Positions 24,571 through 33,542 of a stretch of DNA of 64,000 bases are shown here, piece after piece. How positions within the stretch are numbered: position 1 is the first letter of the stretch; every line of letters starts with the position of its first letter. The translations under genes were made by a program, and so were the position numbers. The notes under the pieces are model-generated. The model ran no database searches. It was given only the letters and a program-made list of their open reading frames with translations, and had not been told where the DNA came from. Source of the DNA: Maribellus sediminis (lineage in GTDB: Bacteria > Bacteroidota > Bacteroidia > Bacteroidales > Prolixibacteraceae); NCBI RefSeq assembly GCF_011799805.1, contig NZ_WXUB01000003.1, positions 124,001 to 188,000 of the forward strand, given 5' to 3'.

Positions 24571-25338
24571 ATGAAAGTACTGATTGTAGAAGATGAACCA
24601 CTGGCGGCAGCACAACTGGCTGCACACCTTTCGGCACTGAGGCCGGATGCAGAAATACTGGCGGTTTGCGACACCGTAAAAGCAGTTGTTGATTGGATGA
24701 GCAACAACGAAGCTCCCGAACTGGCTTTTTTTGATATCCAGCTTGGCGATGGATTGAGTTTCGACATCTTCGAACAAATCGATTTCAAAACGCCGGTGAT
24801 CTTCACTACGGCTTATAACGAATACGCCATCCGGGCATTTAAAGTCAACAGTATCGATTACCTTCTGAAACCTATCGAACGCCCTGAACTGGAAAAAGCG
24901 CTGATCAAATTTGAAGAGCTTGCAAAGCCGGCGGCTACGTCTATTTCGTCGGCGATACTCGCAGAAATCATCGATTCGATAAAAAAACAGGAATACAAAG
25001 AACGCTTCCTGGTAAAAGTCGGCACGCATCTTCGTGTAATCGAAACCACCGATATTCTGTATTTCTACAGCTTCGAAAAAGGAACATACGCCAAACTCAG
25101 CGACGGCAAAGATTTCCTGCTCGACCAAAGTCTCGAACTCGTGGAAGGAATGATAGACCCGTCACAGTTTTTCAGGATCAACCGAAAATACCTGGTTGCG
25201 CTAAAATCGATTACCGATGTAGTGGCTTACAGCAATTCGCGCCTGAAGTTAAAAGTGAAACACCCCAACGACGACGATTTTCTGGTAGCCCGCGAGAAGG
25301 TGAAAGACTTTAAAAACTGGCTGGAAGGAGAAATCTAA
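24571..25338 (+). CDS. LytTR-family response regulator
   Basis: This 255-residue regulator has a receiver domain (about 1-120) with acidic residues in VEDEPLAAAQ and phospho-acceptor D55 (AFFDIQLGDG), and a C-terminal LytTR DNA-binding domain (about 150-250; RFLVKVGTHLRVIETTDILYF, FFRINRKYLVALKSI). It pairs with the LytS kinase encoded upstream. Predicted binding sites are the 21-bp-phased ACAnTTC repeats before the TonB receptor and TPR genes. The 24-bp repeat array separates it from the kinase gene, so coupling in expression may be modified by that array. Confidence 0.94.
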   Translation: MKVLIVEDEPLAAAQLAAHLSALRPDAEILAVCDTVKAVVDWMSNNEAPELAFFDIQLGDGLSFDIFEQIDFKTPVIFTTAYNEYAIRAFKVNSIDYLLKPIERPELEKALIKFEELAKPAATSISSAILAEIIDSIKKQEYKERFLVKVGTHLRVIETTDILYFYSFEKGTYAKLSDGKDFLLDQSLELVEGMIDPSQFFRINRKYLVALKSITDVVAYSNSRLKLKVKHPNDDDFLVAREKVKDFKNWLEGEI

Positions 25339-25480
25339 TGAACTATCACCTTTCTAATTCTTTTAAGTAAGAATTGTTTTCATTTCCGTCTCATCAGGTG
25401 CTGTCCGGCTTCGTTACATAACGAGCAAATGTTTCTCCGTTTTAAAAACTTTGAGTTTAATAAATGTAGCTACACAACAG

Positions 25481-25511
25481 TTGGACAAACTAAAAATTGG
25501 CGCTATTTTTG
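25481..25511 (+). promoter_or_regulatory. Bacteroidota housekeeping promoter (TTG-N20-TAnnTTTG)
   Basis: TTG at 25481-25483 and TATTTTTG at 25504-25511 are 20 bp apart, in full agreement with the -33/-7 consensus. Transcription starts shortly after and gives a leader of about 20-25 nt before the ATG at 25541. Confidence 0.75.
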
Positions 25512-25540
25512 CTGATAGTCAAGCGACTAAACAAAATAAA

Positions 25541-27934
25541 ATGAAACTAATAAACCTACTCCCAATTCTACTGATCACACTGTCACTAAATCTTTTTGCC
25601 CAAAACGAAAACACACTTAAACACGAATCAGAATCTGTTCCCCCTTTTCAGAAACTTTACCTTCACACCGACCATGAATTTTATTTCTACGGAGATACAA
25701 TCTGGTTTGCGGCTTATCTGCTTCATCCGCAAACGCATCAACCTGTAAAAACTGATTGTAATTTATATGTAGAGTTAGCCGACAGCAGTGCCAACATTGT
25801 TCATCAGGAGCTGTTTCCCATTCACCAGGGATTTTGTCCGGGTCAGTTATCACTCAACGATCCAAATCTAAAGGAAGGAAACTTTCTGATCAGGGCTTAC
25901 ACCGATTTACTGGGCGCTTATGGCGACGATATGAACTTCTCAAAACCGATCAGCATTGCCCGGGTAAAAAACAAAGTGCTGTACGAGCAGCATCAAAATA
26001 GAATCACCAAAGTAAGTATCGATTTATTTCCTGAGGGAGGCTTTCTTTTAGCCGATACTTACAACCAGATGGCGTTTACAGCAACTGACGGTGCCGGCAG
26101 AAGAATCGATATTCGTGGAAAGTTAATGAATCGCGCCGGAGAAGAGCTGCTGAAATTTGCTTCATTGTATGACGGAATGGGCATTATCCATTTCGTGCCC
26201 GAACAGAAAGAAACGTACACACTTGAAATTGACGGATATCCAAATGTAGAATACAATTTCCCCGAGATTATGAACAGCGGAGTTAAACTGATGGTTACAC
26301 GTCAAAATAAAAATGGCGTTGAACTGGTTATCAACTCAAATAATCGGGAGGAAAATGGAACTTATTCCGTTGCAGCGATGCACCGCGGTATTTTGACTTC
26401 CTACACCGATGTTGGCTCGTGCGAAACAGAAAAAACGGTTTCCATAAAAAATGAACTTCTAAAAACTGGAATAAACCGGATTATTGTACTCGATCAAAAT
26501 TTGGTGCCACTTTCTGAACGACTTGTTTTTATTGACAATTCAGACTGCGCGGCACTCGACATCAGCCTGAATAATTCACATTTCGTTCCTCGTGAAGAAG
26601 TAGAAATTGAGGTAATTGGCAACAAGAAAATTTCTTTACAAGAACAAGTGAATCTTTCCGTTACAGTCATCGATGAGAGTTCATTTCCTACAACCGGAGT
26701 TACACAAAACATAAAATCGTACCTCCTGCTCGATTCTGAATTAAGGGGATACATTGCAAATCCGGCCGGGTATTTTATTGATGAACCAACGGTCTCATCG
26801 GCACAAAAACTGAACCTGTTAATGCTTACCCATGGCTGGAGCAACTACATTTGGAATTCGTTAGCGGAAAAAGAAAAAACGCCTGATTTTGAAACAAGGT
26901 TGGGGCTCACTTTAAGCGGTACACTGAAGAATTATTACCAGTCAAAAAGGCTAAACGATGGAAATGTAATGCTGAGTGTGTCTTCCAGCGAAAATAAATT
27001 TATGCAATTTACTCCCTCCGATTCCCTGGGACGCTACACCTTTAAAAATGTGCAGTTTTACGATTCGGCCACTGTAATCGTGCAAGGAACCAATCGTAAG
27101 AACAAGACAAACACAACCGTAACCTTAAACAATTTTCAATTCGCATCTCCTGGGATAACGCCCGCCGAAATCACCATGATGAGGAATTTATCAGATATGC
27201 CGGTTTCTTTGCTTCAAAGAAAATATGAAAACGACCTGGAATTAAAAGAATTCTTCCCCGACCGCTACGCGCATCTTATTGGTGAAATTAATGTGATCGC
27301 AGATAAACCGAAAGAAGAAAATAAAGGAAGAATACAAATATACAGTGAACCAACCTACACCATCGAAATGGTGGATAATGCTTATGCCTACCCCGATATT
27401 ATTGAATATCTGAAAGGACGCGTCCCCGGAGGATTTGGAGGTATATACCTGATTGACGGGATTGAAATAACAGGAATCGATTCAATGTTTAATCCTGTAA
27501 CATCCATCCCAATGGAAATGATAGAAAGAGTGGAAATTTTAAAGCGTGCGCAAGCTGCCATTTTTGGAATGCAAGGAGCGCATGGTGCCGTTAACATTAT
27601 TCTGAAAAGAGGTGGCGAATATGCTCCTTCGCCAAATACTCTTAAGGGTACTTTGGCCAGACGGATTCAGGGTTTTTCCAGTTACCGGGAGTTCTATTCT
27701 CCAAAATACACCAGCGAAAATATTCATTCCGAAATTCCGGACAAACGCACCACTTTATACTGGAATCCTTCTGTCAGCCTGAATCATGGCAAAGCCAGCA
27801 TATCCTTTTTTACCTGCGACAATATTTCCGACTATAAAATTTATATTGAAGGAATTTCTGAAAACGGAACAATTTGCCTGGGTGAAGCGGAATTTACCGT
27901 GAACGAAAAAGACCGTAATTCTAATGATTTTTAG
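25541..27934 (+). CDS. Secreted MG2-like / TonB-plug-domain protein without barrel
   Basis: The ATG at 25541 is chosen because it follows a good promoter and begins a signal peptide (MKLINLLPILLITLSLNLFAQ), giving 797 residues. The N-terminal part (about 35-150) is macroglobulin-like (FQKLYLHTDHEFYFYGDTIWFAAYLL). Further beta domains follow, including a carboxypeptidase-like stretch near LGLTLSGTLKNYY. A plug-like domain is at about 616-690 (GGIYLIDGIEI, MIERVEILKRAQAAIFG, GAVNIILKRGG). A TonB-receptor barrel should come after it, but only about 110 residues remain. Such plug-ended proteins recur in Bacteroidota with unknown function. It stands alone with its own promoter. Confidence 0.8.
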   Translation: MKLINLLPILLITLSLNLFAQNENTLKHESESVPPFQKLYLHTDHEFYFYGDTIWFAAYLLHPQTHQPVKTDCNLYVELADSSANIVHQELFPIHQGFCPGQLSLNDPNLKEGNFLIRAYTDLLGAYGDDMNFSKPISIARVKNKVLYEQHQNRITKVSIDLFPEGGFLLADTYNQMAFTATDGAGRRIDIRGKLMNRAGEELLKFASLYDGMGIIHFVPEQKETYTLEIDGYPNVEYNFPEIMNSGVKLMVTRQNKNGVELVINSNNREENGTYSVAAMHRGILTSYTDVGSCETEKTVSIKNELLKTGINRIIVLDQNLVPLSERLVFIDNSDCAALDISLNNSHFVPREEVEIEVIGNKKISLQEQVNLSVTVIDESSFPTTGVTQNIKSYLLLDSELRGYIANPAGYFIDEPTVSSAQKLNLLMLTHGWSNYIWNSLAEKEKTPDFETRLGLTLSGTLKNYYQSKRLNDGNVMLSVSSSENKFMQFTPSDSLGRYTFKNVQFYDSATVIVQGTNRKNKTNTTVTLNNFQFASPGITPAEITMMRNLSDMPVSLLQRKYENDLELKEFFPDRYAHLIGEINVIADKPKEENKGRIQIYSEPTYTIEMVDNAYAYPDIIEYLKGRVPGGFGGIYLIDGIEITGIDSMFNPVTSIPMEMIERVEILKRAQAAIFGMQGAHGAVNIILKRGGEYAPSPNTLKGTLARRIQGFSSYREFYSPKYTSENIHSEIPDKRTTLYWNPSVSLNHGKASISFFTCDNISDYKIYIEGISENGTICLGEAEFTVNEKDRNSNDF

Positions 27935-28030
27935 ACCGAATGGTCAAACACCTCTCTCTAAATTTTGTAAATTACAGGCTGCTAAAACAATAAGCAGACT
28001 TAACCTGGTGATCAAACTAAACTTTCAAAG

Positions 28031-29326
28031 ATGAATCCAAAGCTTCTTATCAGATTCTTATTACTTGTATTCATATTAAGCTCCCTGAAAAGTACGGGTC
28101 AGGATGCTGTTGAAAAAGTGGCCGGTATTCCGGTCAATTACAACGAAGCACTTGTTAAGCCATATATCTTGCCCGATCCGCTGGCTTTGGCTAATGGTAA
28201 AAAAGTAAGAGACACCGATACATGGTATTCCACAAGGCGACCTGAAATTATTCGTTTATTTGAAGAGCACCAATTTGGGAAGGCACCCAACCGAAAAGAA
28301 GTCAGTTTTAAAGTATTTGATTCCGGAACAGCGGCATTTAACAATCAGGCCATCCGCAAACAAGTGACTCTTTGTTTCACCAAAGATACGACGGACCATA
28401 AGGCCGATCTGCTAATTTATCTTCCCGCCAACTCAAAAGGTCCGGTGCCATTGTTATTGAATATCAGTTTTGTTCCAAATGCAGTGACCGTTGATGATCC
28501 GGGCGTTCGAAAAGGTATGATGTGGGGACGTGACGGAAAACGAGTGCCGATCCCCGATGGAATGAGTTTTGGAAGAATGGATGCCCAAAAATTCATAGCT
28601 GCAGGTTTTGGATTTGCCACCATCTACTACGGTGATATCGAGCCTGATTTTGCCAAAGGAATTTCATACGGCATCAGGGGATATTACTTTAAGAAAGACC
28701 AAAGTTATCCCGCCCCGGATGAATGGGGAGCAATAGCTGCCTGGGCCTGGGGACTTAGCTGCGCCATGGATTACCTGGAAACAGACAGTGACATCGACTC
28801 AAAAAAAGTGGCCCTTTTTGGTATATCTCGATTGGGAAAAACCGTTTTGTGGGCGGGTGCACACGATCAGCGTTTTGGGATGGTAATCGCAAGTTGTTCA
28901 GGCGAAGGAGGAGCCGCGCTTTCGAGACGGGAATATGGTGAAACCATCAAACACATGACCGACTCCACAAGGTATTTTTACCAATTCTGTGGTAACCGGG
29001 CACTTTATGGCGACGACCCCGGGCTATCGCCGGTGGATGCACACATGCTGATAGCATTAATGGCTCCCCGGCCACTTTTACTGCAGACCGGAACAACGGA
29101 CAACTGGTCTGATCCGAAGGGCGAATTTTTGTCTGCGGTAGCAGCAGAGCCCGTTTATGAACTGCTGGGCAAAAAAGGTCTGGAAACTAAAACCATGCCG
29201 GCTGCCAATGTCCCGATCCTCCACGATCTGGGCTATTACATGCACGAAGGAGGCCATGGAACCGTGCCGGAGGATTACGACATTTTTCTGAAATTTATGA
29301 AAATGCATTTTTCAGCAACTGAATAA
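28031..29326 (+). CDS. CE15-type glucuronoyl esterase
   Basis: The 431-residue protein has a signal peptide (MNPKLLIRFLLLVFILSSL). It has the alpha/beta-hydrolase features of carbohydrate esterase family 15: the nucleophile motif GISRLGKTVLWAGA (S266), SCSGEGGAALSRREYGE, ALMAPRPLLLQTGTTDNWSDPKGE and a late EGGHGTVPEDYDIFL with probable catalytic H409. The enzymes cleave esters between 4-O-methyl-glucuronic acid and alcohols in lignin-carbohydrate complexes; some bacterial members act on other uronate esters. The rhamnosidase gene follows after 31 nt on the same strand, so both probably serve one glycan-degrading step in the periplasm. No SusC/D pair is adjacent. Confidence 0.88.
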   Translation: MNPKLLIRFLLLVFILSSLKSTGQDAVEKVAGIPVNYNEALVKPYILPDPLALANGKKVRDTDTWYSTRRPEIIRLFEEHQFGKAPNRKEVSFKVFDSGTAAFNNQAIRKQVTLCFTKDTTDHKADLLIYLPANSKGPVPLLLNISFVPNAVTVDDPGVRKGMMWGRDGKRVPIPDGMSFGRMDAQKFIAAGFGFATIYYGDIEPDFAKGISYGIRGYYFKKDQSYPAPDEWGAIAAWAWGLSCAMDYLETDSDIDSKKVALFGISRLGKTVLWAGAHDQRFGMVIASCSGEGGAALSRREYGETIKHMTDSTRYFYQFCGNRALYGDDPGLSPVDAHMLIALMAPRPLLLQTGTTDNWSDPKGEFLSAVAAEPVYELLGKKGLETKTMPAANVPILHDLGYYMHEGGHGTVPEDYDIFLKFMKMHFSATE

Positions 29327-29357
29327 ATATTCTGCCATCAATAAATCGAGCCTAACC

Positions 29358-31130
29358 ATGAAACTACTATTCTCTTTTTTGTGTGTTGTTCTGATGCAAA
29401 CTACCTGCTTTGCCCAACTGCCGCCTGTATTTGGTCCGGATTACGAAGGTAAAGCACGTAAAGACGAGTTAACACGTGTTTTTATCGCTCCACAACGCAT
29501 TATGTGGACTTCCGATCCCAACGGCGAACGAATCACCAACACTGAAGTACTCTTAAAAATTGGAAACAGCCAGTCGGAAATGAGCCAAAGAAAGATCTTT
29601 TGCTCCATGAAAAGCACCGACACAGATACAGCTTCCATATTACTTGACTACGGAAAGGAACTTCACGGAGGGCTGCAACTCGTAATGGGAGGTTCCTCGC
29701 GCCGCGAACCATCACTGGTCAGGATTCGTTTTGGCGAATCCGTTGGAGAAGCAAACAGCCAGACTTACAACTCGGACTGGCTGATGGGTTTTTCAACCGA
29801 CGACCATGCCAAGCGCGACATCATTATGGAAATTCCACGCACCGGGCTTATTGAAATCGGCAACACCGGATTTCGCTTTGTTCGTATCGATCTGCTTCAA
29901 CCCAATACCACCATCAATCTGAAAGAAGTCAGTGCTATTTTACGTTACCGCGATATTCCTTATCTGGGTTCTTTTAACAGCAGCAACGACAGGCTAAATA
30001 AAATCTGGATGACCGGAGCTTACACCACTCATTTGAACATGCAGGAATACCTGTGGGATGGCATTAAACGCGACCGGCTGGTGTGGTTGGGCGATTTTCA
30101 TCCCGAACTGAAGACGATAACAAAAGTTTTCGGCGATAATGAAGTGGTTCCCCGCAGTCTCGACCTGGCCTGCGAACAGTATCCCCTACCTAACTGGATG
30201 AACGGAATGAGTTCGTATTCAATGTGGTACCTCATCATTCATCACGACTGGTACATGCAGAATGGCGACCTTGATTTTTTGAATCGCCACCGGGATTACA
30301 TTGTTGGTTTGATTGACCTGATCGCTTCTAAAATTGAGGCTGACGGAACGGAAACCTTAAGTCCTTTCCGCTTTTTAGACTGGCCATCAACGCCAAACAA
30401 GGAAGGCGTGGAAGCCGGTTACCGTGCACTCCTGGTTTGGGCTCTGAAAGATGCACGTAAGTTGTGTGAAATTCTGGATGCGGCGGAAGCAGCCCAACAG
30501 TGCGATTCATCCATCGAAAAACTGAACCGTAAAGTGATGGGACACAACGACCTGAAACAAGCTGCTGCATTAATGGCAGTAGCAGGTATTTTAGATCCTA
30601 CAAAAGCCTGTAAAGAAGTAATAGCAGTAGACGGAGCAGCACGTTTTTCAACCTTTTATGGTCTGTACATGCTCGATGCGCTGGCTATGGCCGGCCTTTA
30701 CAATCAGGCACTCGAAATTGTGAGCGATTACTGGGGAGGTATGCTCGACATGGGAGCCACTACTTTCTGGGAAGATTTTAATATCGAATGGATGGAAAAT
30801 TCTGCCCGCCTCGACGAGTTCACACCCGAAGGGATGAACGACATACACGGTTCATTCGGAGCCTACTGTTATCCCAGCTACCGGCATAGTCTGTGTCATG
30901 GCTGGTCGTCGGGAGTCACAGCCTGGTTGACGGAAAATGTACTGGGGATAAAAGTATTGGAGCCCGGATGTAAAACCTTAAAAGTAGAACCCCACCTGGG
31001 AGACCTGGAATGGGCGGAAGGCAGTTTTCCAACGCCATTGGGTGTGGTTAATGTAAAGCATACCAAGCTAACAAATGGAGCAATTGATACAAAAATCGAT
31101 GCTCCGGACGGGATTAAAATTGTTCGGTAA
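29358..31130 (+). CDS. Alpha-L-rhamnosidase-like glycoside hydrolase (GH78)
   Basis: This 590-residue protein has a signal peptide (MKLLFSFLCVVLMQTTCFAQ). A beta-sandwich N-terminal part includes RIRFGESVGE and RIDLLQPN. The (alpha/alpha)6 catalytic domain starts near residue 210 with WMTGAYTTHLNMQEYLWDG, followed by IKRDRLVWLGDFHPE, whose acidic residues are where GH78 general-acid candidates lie. Then come NGMSSYSMWYLIIHHDWYMQ and ATTFWEDFNIEW, and a C-terminal sandwich (LEPGCKTLKVEPHLGDL). Many GH78 members are near 900 residues, so this is a compact form; GH106 or an unassigned relative cannot be excluded. It is coupled to the CE15 gene by a 31-nt gap. Confidence 0.85.
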   Translation: MKLLFSFLCVVLMQTTCFAQLPPVFGPDYEGKARKDELTRVFIAPQRIMWTSDPNGERITNTEVLLKIGNSQSEMSQRKIFCSMKSTDTDTASILLDYGKELHGGLQLVMGGSSRREPSLVRIRFGESVGEANSQTYNSDWLMGFSTDDHAKRDIIMEIPRTGLIEIGNTGFRFVRIDLLQPNTTINLKEVSAILRYRDIPYLGSFNSSNDRLNKIWMTGAYTTHLNMQEYLWDGIKRDRLVWLGDFHPELKTITKVFGDNEVVPRSLDLACEQYPLPNWMNGMSSYSMWYLIIHHDWYMQNGDLDFLNRHRDYIVGLIDLIASKIEADGTETLSPFRFLDWPSTPNKEGVEAGYRALLVWALKDARKLCEILDAAEAAQQCDSSIEKLNRKVMGHNDLKQAAALMAVAGILDPTKACKEVIAVDGAARFSTFYGLYMLDALAMAGLYNQALEIVSDYWGGMLDMGATTFWEDFNIEWMENSARLDEFTPEGMNDIHGSFGAYCYPSYRHSLCHGWSSGVTAWLTENVLGIKVLEPGCKTLKVEPHLGDLEWAEGSFPTPLGVVNVKHTKLTNGAIDTKIDAPDGIKIVR

Positions 31131-31155
31131 AAGACGTTGATTCCATCACAAAGTA

Positions 31156-31815
31156 CTACAACGCTTTAATTCTGATGTTCTTAAACCAAATTGGTGCGCC
31201 GGCATGTTTTCCCTGAAAGCCAATTTTCCCTTTAGTTGCTAATTCAGCAAAGGGAGTACTTAGCCACGATGGAATGTCTGTACCATCCGGGTTCTTCGTT
31301 CCGCTTGTCCAAAGTGCCATGTCCATCTCAGTAACGATTTTCCCGTTCAATTCAACGGAAATTTCCCGATCGTGACAACTCACGCGCATTTTATTCCATT
31401 TACCCGGCTTTTTAACGCGGCTTTCACTGGCAGCCAAGTGACCAAAAATAGCACCACACTGCCAGGTTTTATCAGCAGTTGCCCATTGTTCGGCGTAGTC
31501 ATCGGCAATTTGTATTTCAACAGAATTAGGGATCCAGTTCTTGGTATCGGTGCAATACACAATAACCCCACTATTTGTTCCTTCTGCTGTTTTAAATTCC
31601 AATTCCAAAACAAAATTATCGTAGTCATCAACGGTCCAGATACACTCGTCCTCGCTTGCCGTTAACACACCATTCTCAGCTGTCCAAACTCCTGCTTTGT
31701 AAGCAGCATTCGATAAATCATCTTCGAACAAATTTTTCCATGTCGGTTGCGCCTGCAGTGAAGTTGCCACAAGAACGCACAGCATAATTGAGAGCACCAA
31801 TTTTTTTGATTTCAT
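31156..31815 (-). CDS. Secreted DUF1080 (3-keto-disaccharide hydrolase-like) protein
   Basis: The 219-residue protein has a signal peptide (MKSKKLVLSIMLCVLVATSLQA). The rest is a concanavalin-like jelly roll typical of DUF1080: TWKNLFEDDLSNA, FVLELEFKTAEGTNSGVIVY, KNWIPNSVEIQIADDY, PGKWNKMRVSCHDREISVELNGK, KGKIGFQGKHAGAPIWFKNIRIK. Some members hydrolyse 3-keto-glycosides. It converges with the rhamnosidase gene (25-nt gap) and probably has its own promoter. A role in the same carbohydrate pathway is suggested by position only. Confidence 0.88.
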   Translation of the reverse strand: MKSKKLVLSIMLCVLVATSLQAQPTWKNLFEDDLSNAAYKAGVWTAENGVLTASEDECIWTVDDYDNFVLELEFKTAEGTNSGVIVYCTDTKNWIPNSVEIQIADDYAEQWATADKTWQCGAIFGHLAASESRVKKPGKWNKMRVSCHDREISVELNGKIVTEMDMALWTSGTKNPDGTDIPSWLSTPFAELATKGKIGFQGKHAGAPIWFKNIRIKAL

Positions 31816-31978
31816 AATTCCGTTTAAATTTCAGTGATTATGTCCGAAGATAGAGATTTTGGATGAAGATGACCAGACCGAATTATTGGATAATGAATAC
31901 TTATAAATAACAATCCTGAATGAATTGAACCTTTTGGCATGTTTCTCGTAGAATCCGGCACACCAAAAAATTAGCCTG

Positions 31979-32419
31979 ATGAAAAAAATTTTGTCTCTAT
32001 TCACACTGGTTGTCCTGTTTTGCGGGTTTACAACTGTACCTAAAAGTTCTGACGAAGAAAAAGCCATGCAATCCATCACTGGATTTTATGATGCCATGAA
32101 GGTTTTTGATTATGACGGATTTGATAAATATTGTGCCGATGATTTTTCTGTCATCGATGCAGGTGTTTATTACAAAAATCTGGACGAATTCAAAGCCCAG
32201 GTGAAAAACTATGAAAGTGCAACAATAGAGAAAATCAGTCTCGAACCTTTTAAGTCAGATTTTGACGGAAAACAAGGGCTCATTCTTTTAAAATTCACGA
32301 TTGATGGTAAATTCCAGGGAGAGAACCTGCATGTAGTGGCTCTCGAGAATTACGTCATGGAGAAAGAACATGGCAATTGGTTAATCGCATTTTGCCAGAG
32401 TACCCCGATCGAAGGATAG
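31979..32419 (+). CDS. Secreted NTF2-like (SnoaL/DUF4440-type) protein
   Basis: This 146-residue protein has a signal peptide (MKKILSLFTLVVLFCGFTTV). A single small cone-shaped alpha+beta domain follows: AMQSITGFYDAMKVFDYDGFDKYCADDFSVIDAGVYY in two helices and a strand, and a last strand with NWLIAFCQSTPIEG. The sequence suggests a ligand-binding or uncharacterised enzyme fold with no family-specific catalytic residue evident. It is a single gene followed by a strong bidirectional terminator. Confidence 0.75.
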   Translation: MKKILSLFTLVVLFCGFTTVPKSSDEEKAMQSITGFYDAMKVFDYDGFDKYCADDFSVIDAGVYYKNLDEFKAQVKNYESATIEKISLEPFKSDFDGKQGLILLKFTIDGKFQGENLHVVALENYVMEKEHGNWLIAFCQSTPIEG

Positions 32420-32436
32420 AAGTAAAATAATGCAAT

Positions 32437-32476
32437 AAAAAAGGCCGGCATCCCAATCGGGAAACCGGCCTTCCTG
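32437..32476. terminator. Bidirectional terminator between convergent genes
   Basis: AAGGCCGG (32441-32448) and CCGGCCTT (32465-32472) enclose an inner CCC-AAT-CGGG hairpin. An A run precedes the stem and T-rich sequence follows, so it can serve both the NTF2-like gene and the convergent gene from 33401. Confidence 0.82.
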
Positions 32477-32504
32477 CTTCTGTTTTTTGCTGTTTAATTA
32501 TTAA

Positions 32505-33401
32505 CTATTTCTTTTCTTCTTTTTCTTCTACTTCAACGTTAACTTTTACTTCGTCGCCTTCCTTTATTTTTTTAATCACGATTTTCTTACCGTCTTTTTC
32601 GATCACCTTTTCGCCTTCTTCCATATTTTCCACGCTCCAAACACCGCCATCTTCAAGAATTTCTACTTTACCATCGTCGCCGGCAATTACTTTTATGCGC
32701 TTTTCTACCGGAGCATGCATCCCGTGTATCATTGGTGCACCATTAATTATGATCTCTTCATTCATTTCAATAGCCTCTTCCGATGGTTTTTCGCGAACAA
32801 TCACGATTTTTTCCTTACCGTCTTTCAAGTCTTTTTTCTCGTAAGAAACAATACCCGGATCGCTAAGGTCTATTACGTTTCCTTTTTTACGGTCGCCAAC
32901 AAACATCATTTTATGTGGTGCGGCAGGCGCTCCAAAAAATACATCTTCATCGCTGTCGGCATGCCATTTCATTACCTTCATATGATCTTCATCGCCAGCA
33001 GTAATCATTTTTACACGGTATTGCTTTGTTGAATCGTCATTGGTTTTGAATTCGTAAACCATCGGAGCAGTTGCATCGCCCGATTTCATCACAATCACTT
33101 TATGCTTTCCATCGGTTTTTACATCGAAATTCATGTCCATGTCAAAATCAAAATCACCATCTTCGCTTATCCATTTCAAAGCGCCGTCTTTTCCAATGGT
33201 GTCGCCATTCCATACAAAAACCTGGTTGGCTTCCAATACGGTATCAATTTCAACTTTTTTACCACTATCATCTATGCGCACAAGGTTAATGTGCTTTTTT
33301 CCTTTTTTAGGCGGATCCTGTGGAACGTCGGTAAATAATACGGCAGAGGTTAACAGAATAGCTGAAGTCAGCATTGCAGCGATCGTAAAAATACTTTTCA
33401 T
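32505..33401 (-). CDS. Secreted acidic and lysine-rich protein, unknown family
   Basis: The ATG at 33401 is preferred (298 residues) because it begins a signal sequence (MKSIFTIAAMLTSAILLTSA); the longer frame reaches into the regulatory region. The mature protein is rich in Asp, Glu, Lys, Met and Gly, with repeated beta-like phrases such as KGKKHINLVRIDDSGKKVEI, DGKEKIVIVREKPSEEA and DGKKIVIKKIKEGDEV, and ends EVEEKEEKK. It has no recognised domain. It is transcribed divergently from an OmpR-type two-component pair across four phased GTTAA boxes, so it is probably a direct target of that regulator. It may act in the envelope, for example as a chaperone or metal buffer; this is speculation. 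Confidence 0.8.
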   Translation of the reverse strand: MKSIFTIAAMLTSAILLTSAVLFTDVPQDPPKKGKKHINLVRIDDSGKKVEIDTVLEANQVFVWNGDTIGKDGALKWISEDGDFDFDMDMNFDVKTDGKHKVIVMKSGDATAPMVYEFKTNDDSTKQYRVKMITAGDEDHMKVMKWHADSDEDVFFGAPAAPHKMMFVGDRKKGNVIDLSDPGIVSYEKKDLKDGKEKIVIVREKPSEEAIEMNEEIIINGAPMIHGMHAPVEKRIKVIAGDDGKVEILEDGGVWSVENMEEGEKVIEKDGKKIVIKKIKEGDEVKVNVEVEEKEEKK

Positions 33402-33435
33402 AGGACTTAAAATTTTTGTTTTTTGATTTCTGGAA

Positions 33436-33463
33436 CAAATATAGCCTACAAACTGTGACACAA
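33436..33463 (-). promoter_or_regulatory. Possible promoter of the acidic secreted protein gene
   Basis: On the minus strand TATATTTG (33443-33436) fits the -7 consensus, with a TTG at 33463-33461 17 bp upstream, slightly short. The leader to the ATG at 33401 would be about 30 nt. The GTTAA boxes begin directly upstream, at 33467, as expected for an activator. Confidence 0.5.
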
Positions 33464-33466
33464 TCC

Positions 33467-33503
33467 GTTAAAGCCTGGTTAAACTCTGTTAAGGAAAAGT
33501 TAA
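33467..33503 (+). promoter_or_regulatory. Four phased GTTAA boxes, candidate OmpR-family operator
   Basis: GTTAA occurs at 33467, 33478, 33488 and 33499, with spacings of 11, 10 and 11 bp. Head-to-tail hexamer-like boxes of about 11-bp period are the classical binding layout of OmpR/PhoB-type response regulators. They lie in the divergent gap between the acidic protein gene and the kinase gene. Confidence 0.68.
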
Positions 33504-33542
33504 AATCCAAAAATGGCCCGGCTAAATAGCTATATTTGAGCC

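Noticed and set aside
33531-33538. TATATTTG as promoter of the kinase gene at 33543
   Set aside because: It ends only 5 nt before the ATG, so transcription would begin at or after the start codon, and no TTG -33 box lies upstream. The promoter is probably elsewhere in the gap.
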